A stretch of 64,000 nucleotides of DNA from Clostridia bacterium (lineage in GTDB: Bacteria > Bacillota > Clostridia > Christensenellales > Aristaeellaceae), in NCBI GenBank assembly GCA_017521565.1, contig JAFXCE010000088.1:1-64000 (forward strand), given 5' to 3'. Position 1 is the first letter of the stretch, and each line of letters begins with the position of its first letter. The position numbers were made by a program, and so were the translations under genes. Of this stretch, positions 8,826-17,091 are shown piece by piece. The notes under the pieces are model-generated. The model saw nothing but the letters and a program-made list of their open reading frames with translations. It was not told the origin of the DNA and searched no databases.

Positions 8826-9161
8826 ATGAAGATGATCGTTGCGATTGTGCAGGACGAGGACGCGGGCCGTCTCGTATCCGCACTGATGGATAAGGGCTTC
8901 GGCGTAACGAAGCTGGCCACCACCGGCGGCTTTCTGCGCGCCGGTAACTCCACGCTCCTGAGCGGCGTGGAGGACGACAAGCTCGATGAAGCGCTTGGCG
9001 TGATCGAGAAGGTCTGCAAGAGCCGCGAGCAGATCACGGCTTCCACCGCGCCCATGGGCGGCGGCGCTGCGGGCGGCGTGTATGTGCCGTATCCGATCCG
9101 CGTCACCGTTGGCGGCGCGACCGTTTTTGTGCTGGAGGTTGCCCAGTTCCTGAAGGTGTAA
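8826..9161 (+). CDS. darA: PII-like cyclic-di-AMP receptor (DarA/PstA, YaaQ family)
   Basis: A 111-residue PII-like trimeric signal protein that binds cyclic-di-AMP. The sequence follows the family closely: KMIVAIVQDEDAGRLVSAL, then DKGFGVTKLATTGGFLRAGN, LLSGVEDDKLDEALGVIEK, CKSREQ, and a C-terminal VTVGGATVFVLEVAQF strand. I place the start at 8826. An in-frame ATG at 8808 lies inside the ribosome site (GGAGG, 8811-8815) and would give an atypical extension. It is first in the darA-holB-ricT order, which matches yaaQ, holB and yaaT in Bacillus (there yaaR intervenes). The stop is 1 base from holB. Confidence 0.92.
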   Translation: MKMIVAIVQDEDAGRLVSALMDKGFGVTKLATTGGFLRAGNSTLLSGVEDDKLDEALGVIEKVCKSREQITASTAPMGGGAAGGVYVPYPIRVTVGGATVFVLEVAQFLKV

Positions 9162-9162
9162 T

Positions 9163-10149
9163 ATGCTCGCTTTTGAGGATTTCAGGGGGCAGTCTGCGCA
9201 TATCGGGCAGCTGAAGCATGATTTTTCGGCGCATACGTTTGTCCATGCGTATCTGATATCCGGGCCGCGCGGTACGGGCAAGAAGTCCGTCGCGCGGCTT
9301 TGCACGATGGCTGCGCTGTGCCGCGGCGAAGGGGAGAAACCCTGCGGGCAGTGCGGACCGTGCCGCCGCGTGCTGTCGGATACCCATCCCGACGTGCATA
9401 CGATTGTACAAGAGAAGGGCAAACAGACCATCGGCGTGGGCGTGCTGCGCGATGCGCTTGCCGAGGTGGGCGTCAAGTCCTTTGAGGGGACGACCAAGGC
9501 GCTCATTTTCCCGGAGGCGGAGCGGATGACGCCCGCCGCGCAGAACTGCCTGCTCAAGACCCTTGAGGAACCGCCGCAGGATACGGTGTTTTTCCTGATC
9601 ACCGATCAGCCGGGCGCGCTGCTGCCGACGATCGTATCCCGCTGCCGCGTGATCCGGTTCCACCCGCTGAGCGCGGAGGAGGCGGAGCGCCGCCTGATTG
9701 CCCTGGGGGAAACGCCGCAGGCGGCCCGCAGGAAGGCGCGCATGGCGGAGGGCTGCGTCGGGCAGGCGCTTGAAATTGACGAGGAGCGGCTGCAGCTGCT
9801 TGAGGAGCTGACGGGCGATGTGTTTTCTGTGCATTGCCCCGGGGATGTGCTGCCTGTTGTAAATAAATATAAGGACGACAAGGAACGCCAGCGGCAGGTG
9901 ATGGATCTGCTGGAGTGTGCGGTGCGCGATGTGCTGGTTGCGCAGGCGGGCGGGCAGACGCTGGAAGGCAGCGGCTATGCGCCGCAGGCCGAGCGCTATG
10001 CCAAAGCGGCGCCGCTTTCAGGCGGACTTGCGCTTTCGGCGCAGATCACCAAAGCGCGCATGATGATGGCGAGCAATGTGGCATTCGCCTCGGCGTTTGA
10101 GAGCGTCCTGATGACAATATCGGAGGAATATGCCAAATGGCCATGGTAG
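9163..10149 (+). CDS. holB: DNA polymerase III delta-prime subunit
   Basis: The 328-residue clamp-loader subunit delta'. It has an AAA+ fold with a P-loop-like SGPRGTGKKSVARL (about residues 29-42), a zinc-binding module (CRGEGEKPCGQCGPCRRVL, about residues 51-69), sensor-like KTLEEPPQDTVFFLI and SRC (IVSRCRVIRF). These match DnaX-type and delta' clamp-loader subunits; the short length and lack of a DnaX C-terminal domain favour HolB. The gene overlaps the downstream ricT by 13 bases, implying translational coupling. Confidence 0.9.
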   Translation: MLAFEDFRGQSAHIGQLKHDFSAHTFVHAYLISGPRGTGKKSVARLCTMAALCRGEGEKPCGQCGPCRRVLSDTHPDVHTIVQEKGKQTIGVGVLRDALAEVGVKSFEGTTKALIFPEAERMTPAAQNCLLKTLEEPPQDTVFFLITDQPGALLPTIVSRCRVIRFHPLSAEEAERRLIALGETPQAARRKARMAEGCVGQALEIDEERLQLLEELTGDVFSVHCPGDVLPVVNKYKDDKERQRQVMDLLECAVRDVLVAQAGGQTLEGSGYAPQAERYAKAAPLSGGLALSAQITKARMMMASNVAFASAFESVLMTISEEYAKWPW

Positions 10150-11600
10150 TCAGGGTGCGCTTTAAGCGCACCAGCAAGCTGTACGATTTTGATCCGGCGG
10201 GGCTGGATCTTCATACCGGCATGCATGTTGTGACGGAGACCTCGCGCGGCGTGGAACTGGGCGAGTGCATGTCCGGCGTGCTGGAAGTGCCGGAGGAGCG
10301 TGTGATTGCGCCGCTCAAGCCGATCATCCGCATTGCGACTGAACAGGATATGATCACCCAGAAGCGCAACGAAGAGGCGGAGAAGGAAGCGTTTGATATC
10401 GCCGTTGAGCGCATCGCCGAGCATGAGCTCGAGATGAAGCTGGTGGATGTGGAATACGCGTTTGATCATTCGAAGATCATCTTCTATTTCACGGCGAACG
10501 GCCGTGTGGATTTCCGTATGCTGGTCAAGAATCTGGCGAGCATCTTCAAGACCCGCATCGAGCTGCGTCAGATCGGCGTGCGCGACGAGGCGAAGATGCT
10601 GGGTGGCATCGGCCCGTGCGGACGGCCGATCTGCTGCCGTACCTTCCTGGGCGATTTTACGCCGGTGTCCATCAAGATGGCCAAGGAACAGAATCTCTCT
10701 CTTAATCCGGCGAAGATTTCCGGCCTTTGTGACAGACTGATGTGCTGCCTCAAGTATGAGCAGGATCAGTATGAAGCGACCCGAAAGCGCATGCCGCGCG
10801 TGGGCCGCGAAATCATCACCCCCGACGGTACGGGCACGATCAATGCGATCAATGTGCTTGAAGAGACGGTAAAGGTGCGCATTGCTGTAGGCGACGCGTT
10901 TGAACTGCGAGAATACCCCATCGATGATTGCCAGCGTCCGGAGGGAACGCCGGCGCCCAAGGCCGAAAAGACGGAGAAGGCCGAAAAGACGGAGAAGGCC
11001 GAAAAGTGGGAGAAGCCTGAAAAGACTGAAACGCATGAAGCGACTGAGAACGGCGGTAACCCGGAAACCGGCGACAAGCCTGAGAAGGGAGAGCGCCGCG
11101 AGAAGCAGGAGCGCCCGGAGCGCGGCGACAAGCCCGAGAGGGGAGAACGCCGCGAGAAGCAGGAGCGTCCGGAGCGCGGCGACAAGCCCGAGAAGGGGGA
11201 ACACCGCGAGAAGCAGGAGCGTCCGGAGCGCGGCGACAAGCCCGAGAAGGGGGAACGCCGCGAGAAGCAGGAGCGTCCGGAGCACGGCGAAAAACCGGAA
11301 AAGGGCGAACGCGCCAGAAACGATAAGCAGCGGCGCGACAAGCAGGAACGCCCCGAGCGCGGGGACAGGCCTGAGAAGGGGGAACGCCGCGAGAAGCAGG
11401 AGCGCTTCGAACGCGCAGACAAGCCGGAAAAGGGCGAGCAGCGGCGCGATAAGCGCCCGCAGCAGGGAGACAGGCAGAATCCCGTGAAGCAGGACAAAGA
11501 GGTTGTTCAGGAAAAGCGCGCGGAGCCTATCCGAAAGCTTGAGATGGAAGAGGATGCGCTGCAGATCGTCGCGGACAGCGGCGCACAGGATCTTCTGTAA
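10137..11600 (+). CDS. ricT: PSP1-domain protein RicT (YaaT) with a long charged repeat tail
   Basis: Residues 1-265 are a RicT/YaaT protein. The PSP1 domain includes GVRDEAKMLGGIGPCGRPIC, with conserved cysteines (GPCGRPICC; CDRLMCCLKYE) that in Bacillus RicT help ligate Fe-S clusters of the RicAFT complex, which controls RNase Y, sporulation and competence. Residues about 270-487 are an added low-complexity Lys/Glu/Arg tail. Four near-identical 54-base repeats (unit roughly GDKPEKGERREKQERPER) are followed by degenerate copies. Typical RicT has about 275-300 residues, so the tail nearly doubles it. It starts inside holB. The following gene has its own promoter. Confidence 0.9.
   Translation: MAMVVRVRFKRTSKLYDFDPAGLDLHTGMHVVTETSRGVELGECMSGVLEVPEERVIAPLKPIIRIATEQDMITQKRNEEAEKEAFDIAVERIAEHELEMKLVDVEYAFDHSKIIFYFTANGRVDFRMLVKNLASIFKTRIELRQIGVRDEAKMLGGIGPCGRPICCRTFLGDFTPVSIKMAKEQNLSLNPAKISGLCDRLMCCLKYEQDQYEATRKRMPRVGREIITPDGTGTINAINVLEETVKVRIAVGDAFELREYPIDDCQRPEGTPAPKAEKTEKAEKTEKAEKWEKPEKTETHEATENGGNPETGDKPEKGERREKQERPERGDKPERGERREKQERPERGDKPEKGEHREKQERPERGDKPEKGERREKQERPEHGEKPEKGERARNDKQRRDKQERPERGDRPEKGERREKQERFERADKPEKGEQRRDKRPQQGDRQNPVKQDKEVVQEKRAEPIRKLEMEEDALQIVADSGAQDLL
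11070..11460 (+). repeat. In-frame 54-base tandem repeats in ricT
   Basis: Copies start at 11070, 11124, 11178 and 11232 and are nearly identical. After 11286 the repeat degenerates but keeps the same 18-residue charged pattern. Multiples of three keep the frame open through copy-number change. Confidence 0.85.
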
Positions 11601-11687
11601 TGAAGGCTGCGATAAAAAAGTTTGTCATAACTAACATATAAGTTCCTTGATACAGGGGCGAAATATGATGGAAATTGACAAAATGTC

Positions 11688-11716
11688 TTGCAATTTGACG
11701 CGTGGCGTGATAAAAT
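11688..11716 (+). promoter_or_regulatory. Promoter for the small ferredoxin
   Basis: TTGCAA (11688-11693), a 17-base spacer and TAAAAT (11711-11716), about 43 bases before the ATG. A GGAGGT ribosome site is at 11746-11751. Confidence 0.75.
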
Positions 11717-11758
11717 ACACTCAACAAAAAACCAATCATATTTCGGAGGTATACGATT

Positions 11759-11929
11759 ATGGCATACGTTATTAACGATGATTGCATCTCCTGCGGCGTC
11801 TGCGCCGGCAACTGCCCGGTCAGCGCGATCAGCGAAGGCGACGGCAAGTACGTGATCGACGCGGATTCCTGCATCGACTGCGGCGCGTGCGCCGAGAACT
11901 GCCCGGTGGCGGCTCCGGTTCAGGGCTAA
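11759..11929 (+). CDS. 2[4Fe-4S] ferredoxin
   Basis: A 56-residue clostridial-type ferredoxin and low-potential electron carrier. Two cysteine clusters are complete: CISCGVCAGNCPVSAI and CIDCGACAENCPVAAP, each CxxCxxCxxxCP, ligating two [4Fe-4S] clusters. It starts MAYVINDDC like classical clostridial ferredoxins. The gene is monocistronic with its own promoter and terminator, and its codon choice suggests high expression. It would couple pyruvate or other oxidoreductases to hydrogenase or Rnf-type enzymes in an anaerobe. Confidence 0.95.
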   Translation: MAYVINDDCISCGVCAGNCPVSAISEGDGKYVIDADSCIDCGACAENCPVAAPVQG

Positions 11930-11943
11930 TTCTTGCAAATGAA

Positions 11944-11977
11944 GGTGCGTTCGGCTCGGCCGGACGCATCTTTTTTG
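11944..11977 (+). terminator. Terminator after ferredoxin
   Basis: A ten-pair stem (TGCGTTCGGC / GCCGGACGCA, one G-U pair) followed by TCTTTTTT. Confidence 0.85.
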
Positions 11978-12057
11978 CTCTATATTCAGGATATTGCGCA
12001 AAAATGCGTGCTGCGAGCAGAGAAACCCCTGTTTTTGTAAAGTGGTTTGGAAGTGGG

Positions 12058-12080
12058 AGCGGCCATTGGCTGCTTTTTAA
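12058..12080 (+). terminator. Hairpin with T tract in the gap before the CapA-like gene
   Basis: AGCGGCC-ATT-GGCTGCT followed by TTTT. No reading frame lies between the ferredoxin terminator and this hairpin, so it may end a short RNA or act as an attenuator for the next gene. The rest of the 11978-12168 gap shows nothing else recognisable. Confidence 0.4.
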
Positions 12081-12168
12081 CTCAGAGGTTGTGTGAGGAC
12101 TGTGCTGTGGTTACGGCAGGTCTTCATAAGGCAGAATAATGCTGGGCATGACGAAAGGACGTGAAGCA

Positions 12169-13482
12169 ATGGCCGGAAAAAAAAGACGCCTCCGCGTATC
12201 ACTGGGGACGATCTTTATGCTTGCGCTGACAGCGCTGGTGCTGGCGGGCTGTGTGGCTTTGCTGTCCATGATGGTGGGCGACGAACTGTATGAAAAGACG
12301 GGCGCGCTCATCCGCACGCTGACAGAGCAGGGGCTCAATGAACCCGTACCGCAGGAGAGCGATGCGCCTGCAGCCGCGGCGGTGTTTGCGCTGCCGGCGG
12401 AGGAGACGCCGGTGATTTCGCCTGCGCCTACGCTGACGCCTGTGCCGCAGCCAAGCGAGATCCATATCGCAGCGGCGGGAACGATTTACGCGCCAAAGGC
12501 GGTGCGCGAGAGCGTGCAGGAGGGCGGCGGATTTGATTTTTCGCCCGTGTTTGAAGGGCTGGGCGATACGCTTTTGTCTGCCGATCTGGCGATTGCCACG
12601 CTGGAGACAATGGCTGCCGGGAAGGATAAGGGCTTTAGCAGCTACAACACCGCGCCGGAGATTCTCGATGCGCTGCGTGAATATGGCATTGACTTGCTCT
12701 CGCTGGCGACCGAGCGCGCGCTGGATAAGGGCTATGACGGCCTTGATCTGACCATCAGCGAACTGACGGCGCGCGCGCTGGCGTATGCGGGCGTAAACCC
12801 TGAAGGGACCGGCAGCCGCGCGACGATGCTGCGTGTAAATGGTGTGCAGGTGGCCGTGCTGGCGTATACCTATGGCCTCAGCGGAGAGGGCGAGGACAAG
12901 ACAGGCGGCGACCGGCGCGGCGTGGTGTCCATGATCAAGACGCAGCGCATGGAGGAGGATATCCGTCAGGCGCGCGTGGATGGCGCAAATCTTGTGATCG
13001 TCCTGCCGCACTGGGGAACGAAGAACAAGCCGGAGGTGGCGGATTATCTGCGCAGCACGGCGCGTGCGCTGGCGCAGGCCGGCGCGGATGTGATCATCGG
13101 CACGCATCCCAATGTGGCGCAGGAGACGGAGCGGATTACAGTGACCCGCGCGGATGGGCTTCAATACGATGCGGTGGTCTGCTATTCGCTTGGAACGCTG
13201 CTGACGGATGCACACACGCGGGAGAATACCGCGGGCATGGTCGCTCATGTGACGGCGATTTATGATCCCGTATCCCGGAGGACGACGCTGGGTGAGATGT
13301 ACTGCACGCCGGTGTATGTCGCGCGGCAAAAAGAGGAAAGCAGTATGCAGTATCGCATCGTGGATGCGGAGAGTGAAAGTGCGCTTTCGCTGCTTGATGA
13401 GACGGAGCGGGAGAATGCGCGCAAAGCGGTAGAGATGATCAGAGATGTGACCATGACGGAAGGCCAGGAGGGACAGGGATGA
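12169..13482 (+). CDS. CapA-family protein (PGA_cap metallophosphatase-like), membrane anchored
   Basis: A 437-residue protein with one N-terminal membrane segment (about residues 8-36, TIFMLALTALVLAGCVALLS), a Pro-rich linker, then a PGA_cap domain (about 100-400). Family landmarks are an N-terminal ATLETM in the NLE position, LPHWGTKNKPEV (the HWG motif) and VIIGTHPNVAQ (GxHPHVxQ type). Proteins of this family include CapA/PgsA of poly-gamma-glutamate synthesis, but there are no capB or capC genes here, so the role is open. I prefer the ATG at 12169 (AAAGGA 9 bases upstream) over one at 12139. The stop overlaps the next start by 4 bases (ATGA). Confidence 0.75.
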   Translation: MAGKKRRLRVSLGTIFMLALTALVLAGCVALLSMMVGDELYEKTGALIRTLTEQGLNEPVPQESDAPAAAAVFALPAEETPVISPAPTLTPVPQPSEIHIAAAGTIYAPKAVRESVQEGGGFDFSPVFEGLGDTLLSADLAIATLETMAAGKDKGFSSYNTAPEILDALREYGIDLLSLATERALDKGYDGLDLTISELTARALAYAGVNPEGTGSRATMLRVNGVQVAVLAYTYGLSGEGEDKTGGDRRGVVSMIKTQRMEEDIRQARVDGANLVIVLPHWGTKNKPEVADYLRSTARALAQAGADVIIGTHPNVAQETERITVTRADGLQYDAVVCYSLGTLLTDAHTRENTAGMVAHVTAIYDPVSRRTTLGEMYCTPVYVARQKEESSMQYRIVDAESESALSLLDETERENARKAVEMIRDVTMTEGQEGQG

Positions 13483-14516
13483 GCAGAATTGCGGATTTTG
13501 GCGTTCGCGTGGGCCGGATGGAGCGCGGTGCACTGAATAAAATCACGGACGTGCCGGGCGTGCGCGTGGGCCACGCGACGATCCATGATGAAAAGCACCA
13601 CACGGGCGTGACGGTCATTCTGCCGTGTGCAGATAACATTTTCAAGAATAAGATGACAGCGGCGTCATATGTGCTCAATGGCTTTGGCAAGACGCAGGGG
13701 CTGGTGCAGATTGACGAACTGGGCACGCTGGAAACGCCCATCGCGCTGACCAACACGCTCAACGTAGGCAAGGTGCATGACGCGCTGGTTGAATACATGG
13801 CGCGCCGCTGCGAGGCGGATAAGGTCGTCATGCGCTCGATCAATCCGGTGGTCGGCGAGTGCAACGATGCAGCGTTCAATACGATTGTCGACCGCCCGGT
13901 GACGCAGGCGCATGTGATGCAGGCCATTGAAAGCGCCTGCGAGGACTTTGAAGAGGGCTGTGTCGGCGCGGGCGCAGGCACAAGCTGCCATGGCCTCAAG
14001 GGCGGCATCGGCTCGGCATCCCGTATCCTGGAGATCGCCGGCGGCCGCTATACGCTGGGCGTTCTGGTGCAGAGCAACCACGGCACGCTTGAAGAGCTGC
14101 ATGTGATGGAACGTCCGCTGGGCCGGGAGATCATCGCGGCGCGAAGGGCGCAGGAGCAGACGGAACCGAATGACCGCGGCTCAATCATGATGATTGTGGC
14201 GACCGATCTGCCGGTTTCTGATCGCCAGCTGCGCCGCATTCTCAAGCGCTGCGCTGTCGGTCTGGCGCGCAATGGCTCCTACTTTGGCCACGGCAGCGGT
14301 GATGTGATGGTCGGTTTCACGACAGCGAACCGCATGCCGCACGGCGGTATGGGCCGCGTGCTCTCGCATCAGGTGATCACGGAATTCTCACTGGAGAGCG
14401 CGTTCCGCGCCGCGGCGGAGGCGACGCAGGAGGCTGTGCTCAATTCCATGACGGCTGCGGTGGAAATGACCGCGCTCGACGGTACAGTGAAGGAGAGCAT
14501 CACCAAATATCTGTAA
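13479..14516 (+). CDS. P1 family peptidase (DmpA-like, family S58)
   Basis: A 345-residue N-terminal-nucleophile hydrolase of the DmpA/BapA aminopeptidase group, which self-cleaves before a serine. The conserved opening ITDVPGVRVGHATI, the GGIGSASR glycine-rich stretch and the probable autoprocessing site in NDRGSIMMIVATD (Gly-Ser) are present. There is no signal peptide. It is translationally coupled to the upstream CapA-like gene by a 4-base overlap, so the two probably act together, perhaps on D-amino-acid or beta-peptide linkages, but this is inference. Confidence 0.88.
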   Translation: MSRIADFGVRVGRMERGALNKITDVPGVRVGHATIHDEKHHTGVTVILPCADNIFKNKMTAASYVLNGFGKTQGLVQIDELGTLETPIALTNTLNVGKVHDALVEYMARRCEADKVVMRSINPVVGECNDAAFNTIVDRPVTQAHVMQAIESACEDFEEGCVGAGAGTSCHGLKGGIGSASRILEIAGGRYTLGVLVQSNHGTLEELHVMERPLGREIIAARRAQEQTEPNDRGSIMMIVATDLPVSDRQLRRILKRCAVGLARNGSYFGHGSGDVMVGFTTANRMPHGGMGRVLSHQVITEFSLESAFRAAAEATQEAVLNSMTAAVEMTALDGTVKESITKYL

Positions 14517-14525
14517 AGCAGCAGG

Positions 14526-14557
14526 AGCTGCCGGCGATTGCCGGCAGCTCAACTTTT
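14526..14557. terminator. Bidirectional terminator
   Basis: GAGCTGCCGGC-GATT-GCCGGCAGCTC, an 11-bp perfect stem followed by AACTTTT on the plus strand. It lies between the P1 peptidase and the convergent glycosyltransferase. Confidence 0.8.
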
Positions 14558-14573
14558 GTATTTGGGAAAGAAA

Positions 14574-15740
14574 TCAGCGGGAGATTCGCTGGATGATAAA
14601 ACTGGCTGCTTGCTTCGCGCCGCCGCAGCGGGCGAAATCGGTGGCAATCGCCTGCGCCTTTCTGCGGTACTGGGGATTTGACAATACCGCTTCAAGCGCG
14701 CTGCGGATGGCGCGTACAGACATGCCCTTCAGCCTCCGGCCTGCGCCCAACTCGGCAACGCGGCCGGCGACGGCTTCCTCCTCGCTGTGCTGGGGGAAAA
14801 GGACCATGGGTACGCCGGTAAGCAGGCTTTCCGATACGCTGTTCATGCCGCAGTGCGTGAGAAAAACGTCGGCTTGTGACAGGACTTCGAGCTGATTGAC
14901 GCGGGGAAAGACCTGTACATTGGCTGGAAGGGGCTCAAGCGACGCGGGGGAGACCGAATTGCCGATGGAGAGGATTGCGCGGCAGTCCATGTCTTTGAGC
15001 GCGGCGATGCAGCGCCTGTAGAATCCGGGCGCGTTGTGCAGCACGGTGCCCAGCGAGATATAGACAAGCGGACGATCCTGCGTGATGCGCGGATAGCGCC
15101 TTGGGACGGAGGGACCGACGAAGGCATAGTTTTCGCCGAAGGTTTCAGCGTCCGGCTGGAAGAGCCGCGAGGTATAAACGATGGTATCGGTGTATTCATC
15201 GTTTTGGATGATATCGATCAGGCTGTTTACGGGATAGCCGTGGCTGCGCAGGCGCTGCATGCGCTTTTCGATGCGCGGCATCCCCAGAAGCATGCGCAGG
15301 ATTTCGCCCGGGCGCTGCTTCATGCGCTTTGCCGTGTGCCGGTTGAAGGCGAGCGTCGTCGTCGAGCAGACGAAGGGAATATCGTATTTGCGCGCAAACA
15401 GCTTGCCCCAGAAACAGACGGAATCGCCGACGATCAGCGCGGGCTGATATGCCCGGATATCCTGCGCGATGCGCGCATCTAAGGCGATGGCCGTGTCCGA
15501 TACCATCTCAATCAGCGAGGCAAAATCCTTGCCTGCGACCTGATCAATGTTTTCCGGCGCGGGCGGCATATAGGGCTCGATGGAGATGAATTCTGCGCCG
15601 GCAGCTTCGATCTTTTCTCGGAATTCCTCCGTTTCGTAGTAGACGACCCGATGCCCTCGGGCGGTCAGCTCGCAAACGAGCGGAAGGGTGGGATTGACAT
15701 GCCCATGCGCCGGGATGGAGAAAAAGAAGATGCATGCCAT
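14574..15740 (-). CDS. MGT-type glycosyltransferase (GT1 family)
   Basis: A 388-residue GT-B fold transferase of the macrolide glycosyltransferase type, which moves a sugar from a nucleotide-sugar donor to a small-molecule acceptor. The N-terminus IFFFSIPAHGHVNPTLPLV and the donor-binding signature THCGMNSVSESLLTGVPMV, followed by FPQHSEEEAVAGRVAELGAG, are typical. I start at the ATG at 15740, because the upstream in-frame extension lies inside the neighbouring gene and looks unnatural. It is 5 bases after the ribbon-helix-helix gene and probably belongs to the SPFH operon. The acceptor is unknown (lipid, antibiotic or steroid are all possible). Confidence 0.85.
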   Translation of the reverse strand: MACIFFFSIPAHGHVNPTLPLVCELTARGHRVVYYETEEFREKIEAAGAEFISIEPYMPPAPENIDQVAGKDFASLIEMVSDTAIALDARIAQDIRAYQPALIVGDSVCFWGKLFARKYDIPFVCSTTTLAFNRHTAKRMKQRPGEILRMLLGMPRIEKRMQRLRSHGYPVNSLIDIIQNDEYTDTIVYTSRLFQPDAETFGENYAFVGPSVPRRYPRITQDRPLVYISLGTVLHNAPGFYRRCIAALKDMDCRAILSIGNSVSPASLEPLPANVQVFPRVNQLEVLSQADVFLTHCGMNSVSESLLTGVPMVLFPQHSEEEAVAGRVAELGAGRRLKGMSVRAIRSALEAVLSNPQYRRKAQAIATDFARCGGAKQAASFIIQRISR

Positions 15741-15745
15741 GATGA

Positions 15746-16015
15746 TCACTTTCCCTTCTTGCGGTTGCGGACAGCTTCGGTCAAAAGGTATTCGATCTGC
15801 GCGTTGATGGATCTGAAATCGTCCTCGGCCCAGGCGGCGATCTCGTCCCATAGCGAAGGCGCAAGGCGGAGAAGCACCTGCTTCTTCGCCCTTTCTTTTT
15901 CCTTGAGCGCCTTTTCTCTTTTGAGAACCTGTGCTTCAAGGTCTGCAATGCGGGTAAGCCGCGCGGCGAGCTGCTCTTCCTTGATAGCGAGCCTCTGGAG
16001 TTGTTCCTCGTTCAT
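15746..16015 (-). CDS. Small coiled-coil plus ribbon-helix-helix (Arc-like) protein
   Basis: An 89-residue protein. Residues 1-45 are a strongly charged heptad-like helix (LAIKEEQLAARLTRIADL, then QVLKREKALKEKERA). Residues 45-85 have the ribbon-helix-helix pattern: a strand QVLLRLAPSL, helix A DEIAAWAEDDF and helix B SINAQIEYLLTEAV. This suggests a dimeric DNA-binding repressor with an oligomerising arm. It lies between the SPFH gene (15-base gap) and the glycosyltransferase. An operator made of two 8-bp palindromes one helical turn apart overlaps the operon's -10 element, so autoregulation is the natural hypothesis. Confidence 0.7.
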   Translation of the reverse strand: MNEEQLQRLAIKEEQLAARLTRIADLEAQVLKREKALKEKERAKKQVLLRLAPSLWDEIAAWAEDDFRSINAQIEYLLTEAVRNRKKGK

Positions 16016-16030
16016 GGGGACGCCTCCTGC

Positions 16031-17044
16031 TTAGTAGATGCTGCCGCTGTTGACGATGGGCTGCGCATCCTTGCTGCCGCAAAGGACGACAAGAAGGTTA
16101 GAGACCATGGCGGCCTTGCGCTCTTCGTCAAGGACGACGACTTCTTCCTCGCCAAGCTGGTCGATGGCCATCTTGACCATGCCGACCGCGCCCTCGACGA
16201 TCTTCTGGCGTGCGGCGATGATGGCGGTGGCCTGCTGGCGCTGGAGCATAGCGGCGGCGATTTCATCGGAATAGGCGAGCGTGGTGATGCGCACATCCTC
16301 GATGACAATGCCCGCATCCTTGACGCGTGCGGCGAGTTCCTGCTGCATGATTTCGGAAACCTCGCTGCTGGAGCCGCGCAGGGTCTTTTCATCCGCATCG
16401 CCTTCCATGGTGTCGTAGGGATACAGGCGCGCGATATTGCGGATGGTGGAGTCGCACTGGATGGAGAGGTATTCCTCAAAGTTTTCCACGGTGAATACAG
16501 CGGCGGTGGGATCATCGACGCGCCAGATGACGACAGAGCCGATGATGATCGGATTGCCCATTGCGTCGTTGACCTTCTGGGTGCGGTTGTCAAGCGTGCG
16601 GGTCTTGAGCGAGATCTTCTTGGGCTTGCCGGAGGTGTAGGTATAGCCGCCGGTCTTTTCGTTTTTCGTGACCGTTGCCCCGGTGGCCTCGCCGTTCATC
16701 ACAGCGGGGGCGTTTGCTGTCACAAAGGGATTGACGAAATAGAAGCCCGATTTCTTGAGCGTGCCGTAGTACTTGCCAAAGAGCGTAAAGACATAGGCCT
16801 GATTCGGCGCGAGGACTTTAAAGCCGGCAAAAAGAACGCACAGCACCGTGATGCCCACAAGACCTGTGGTCAGCAGGGCACCGCCGGGCAGGGACATGCC
16901 TCTGTCCAGCAGGATGATGCCGTAAACAAAGCAGCAGATCGAGGCGATCATGCCGATGAGCATGGAGAGCAGGACGAGGAAGCCGTTTTGATGCGCAGCG
17001 GTTTTTTCCTGCGGAACAGAGGACGGGATGCGTTTGTTTTCCAT
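16031..17044 (-). CDS. SPFH / band 7 domain membrane protein
   Basis: A 337-residue protein with two N-terminal membrane segments (about residues 21-47 and 54-74) and then an SPFH/band 7 domain (about 75-290). Landmarks are VLAPNQAYVFTLFGKYYGTL, KISLKTRTLDNRTQKVNDAM, VVIWRVDDPTAAVF and the helical EIAAAMLQRQQATAIIAARQ stretch. Such proteins form large membrane-associated oligomers and organise membrane microdomains. It is the first gene of a three-gene minus-strand operon (SPFH, RHH protein, glycosyltransferase) behind a near-consensus promoter, hinting at an envelope-stress function. Confidence 0.88.
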   Translation of the reverse strand: MENKRIPSSVPQEKTAAHQNGFLVLLSMLIGMIASICCFVYGIILLDRGMSLPGGALLTTGLVGITVLCVLFAGFKVLAPNQAYVFTLFGKYYGTLKKSGFYFVNPFVTANAPAVMNGEATGATVTKNEKTGGYTYTSGKPKKISLKTRTLDNRTQKVNDAMGNPIIIGSVVIWRVDDPTAAVFTVENFEEYLSIQCDSTIRNIARLYPYDTMEGDADEKTLRGSSSEVSEIMQQELAARVKDAGIVIEDVRITTLAYSDEIAAAMLQRQQATAIIAARQKIVEGAVGMVKMAIDQLGEEEVVVLDEERKAAMVSNLLVVLCGSKDAQPIVNSGSIY

Positions 17045-17060
17045 AAGGAGTCTCCCTTCT

Positions 17061-17091
17061 TGATAATGATATCAAATTGATATCATTATCA
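17061..17091 (-). promoter_or_regulatory. Symmetric operator upstream of the SPFH operon
   Basis: A perfect inverted repeat with 14-base arms and a 3-base centre. Inside it, TGATATCA occurs at 17067-17074 and again at 17078-17085, 11 bases centre to centre, with outer TGATAA and TTATCA. It overlaps the -10 (17088-17093) and covers the likely transcription start. Two short palindromes on one face of the helix suit an RHH repressor such as the one in the operon. The outer arms also resemble a Fur-type box. Confidence 0.8.

Noticed and set aside
11070-11460. Regular repeats considered as a CRISPR array
   Set aside because: Units are contiguous with no unique spacers, are multiples of three, and extend the ricT reading frame.
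17061-17091. Fur box as the sole explanation of the SPFH operator
   Set aside because: The outer TGATAAT/ATTATCA arms resemble Fur sites, but the central 11-base-spaced TGATATCA pair and the RHH gene in the same operon fit an RHH operator better. No iron-transport gene is present. Fur is kept only as an alternative.
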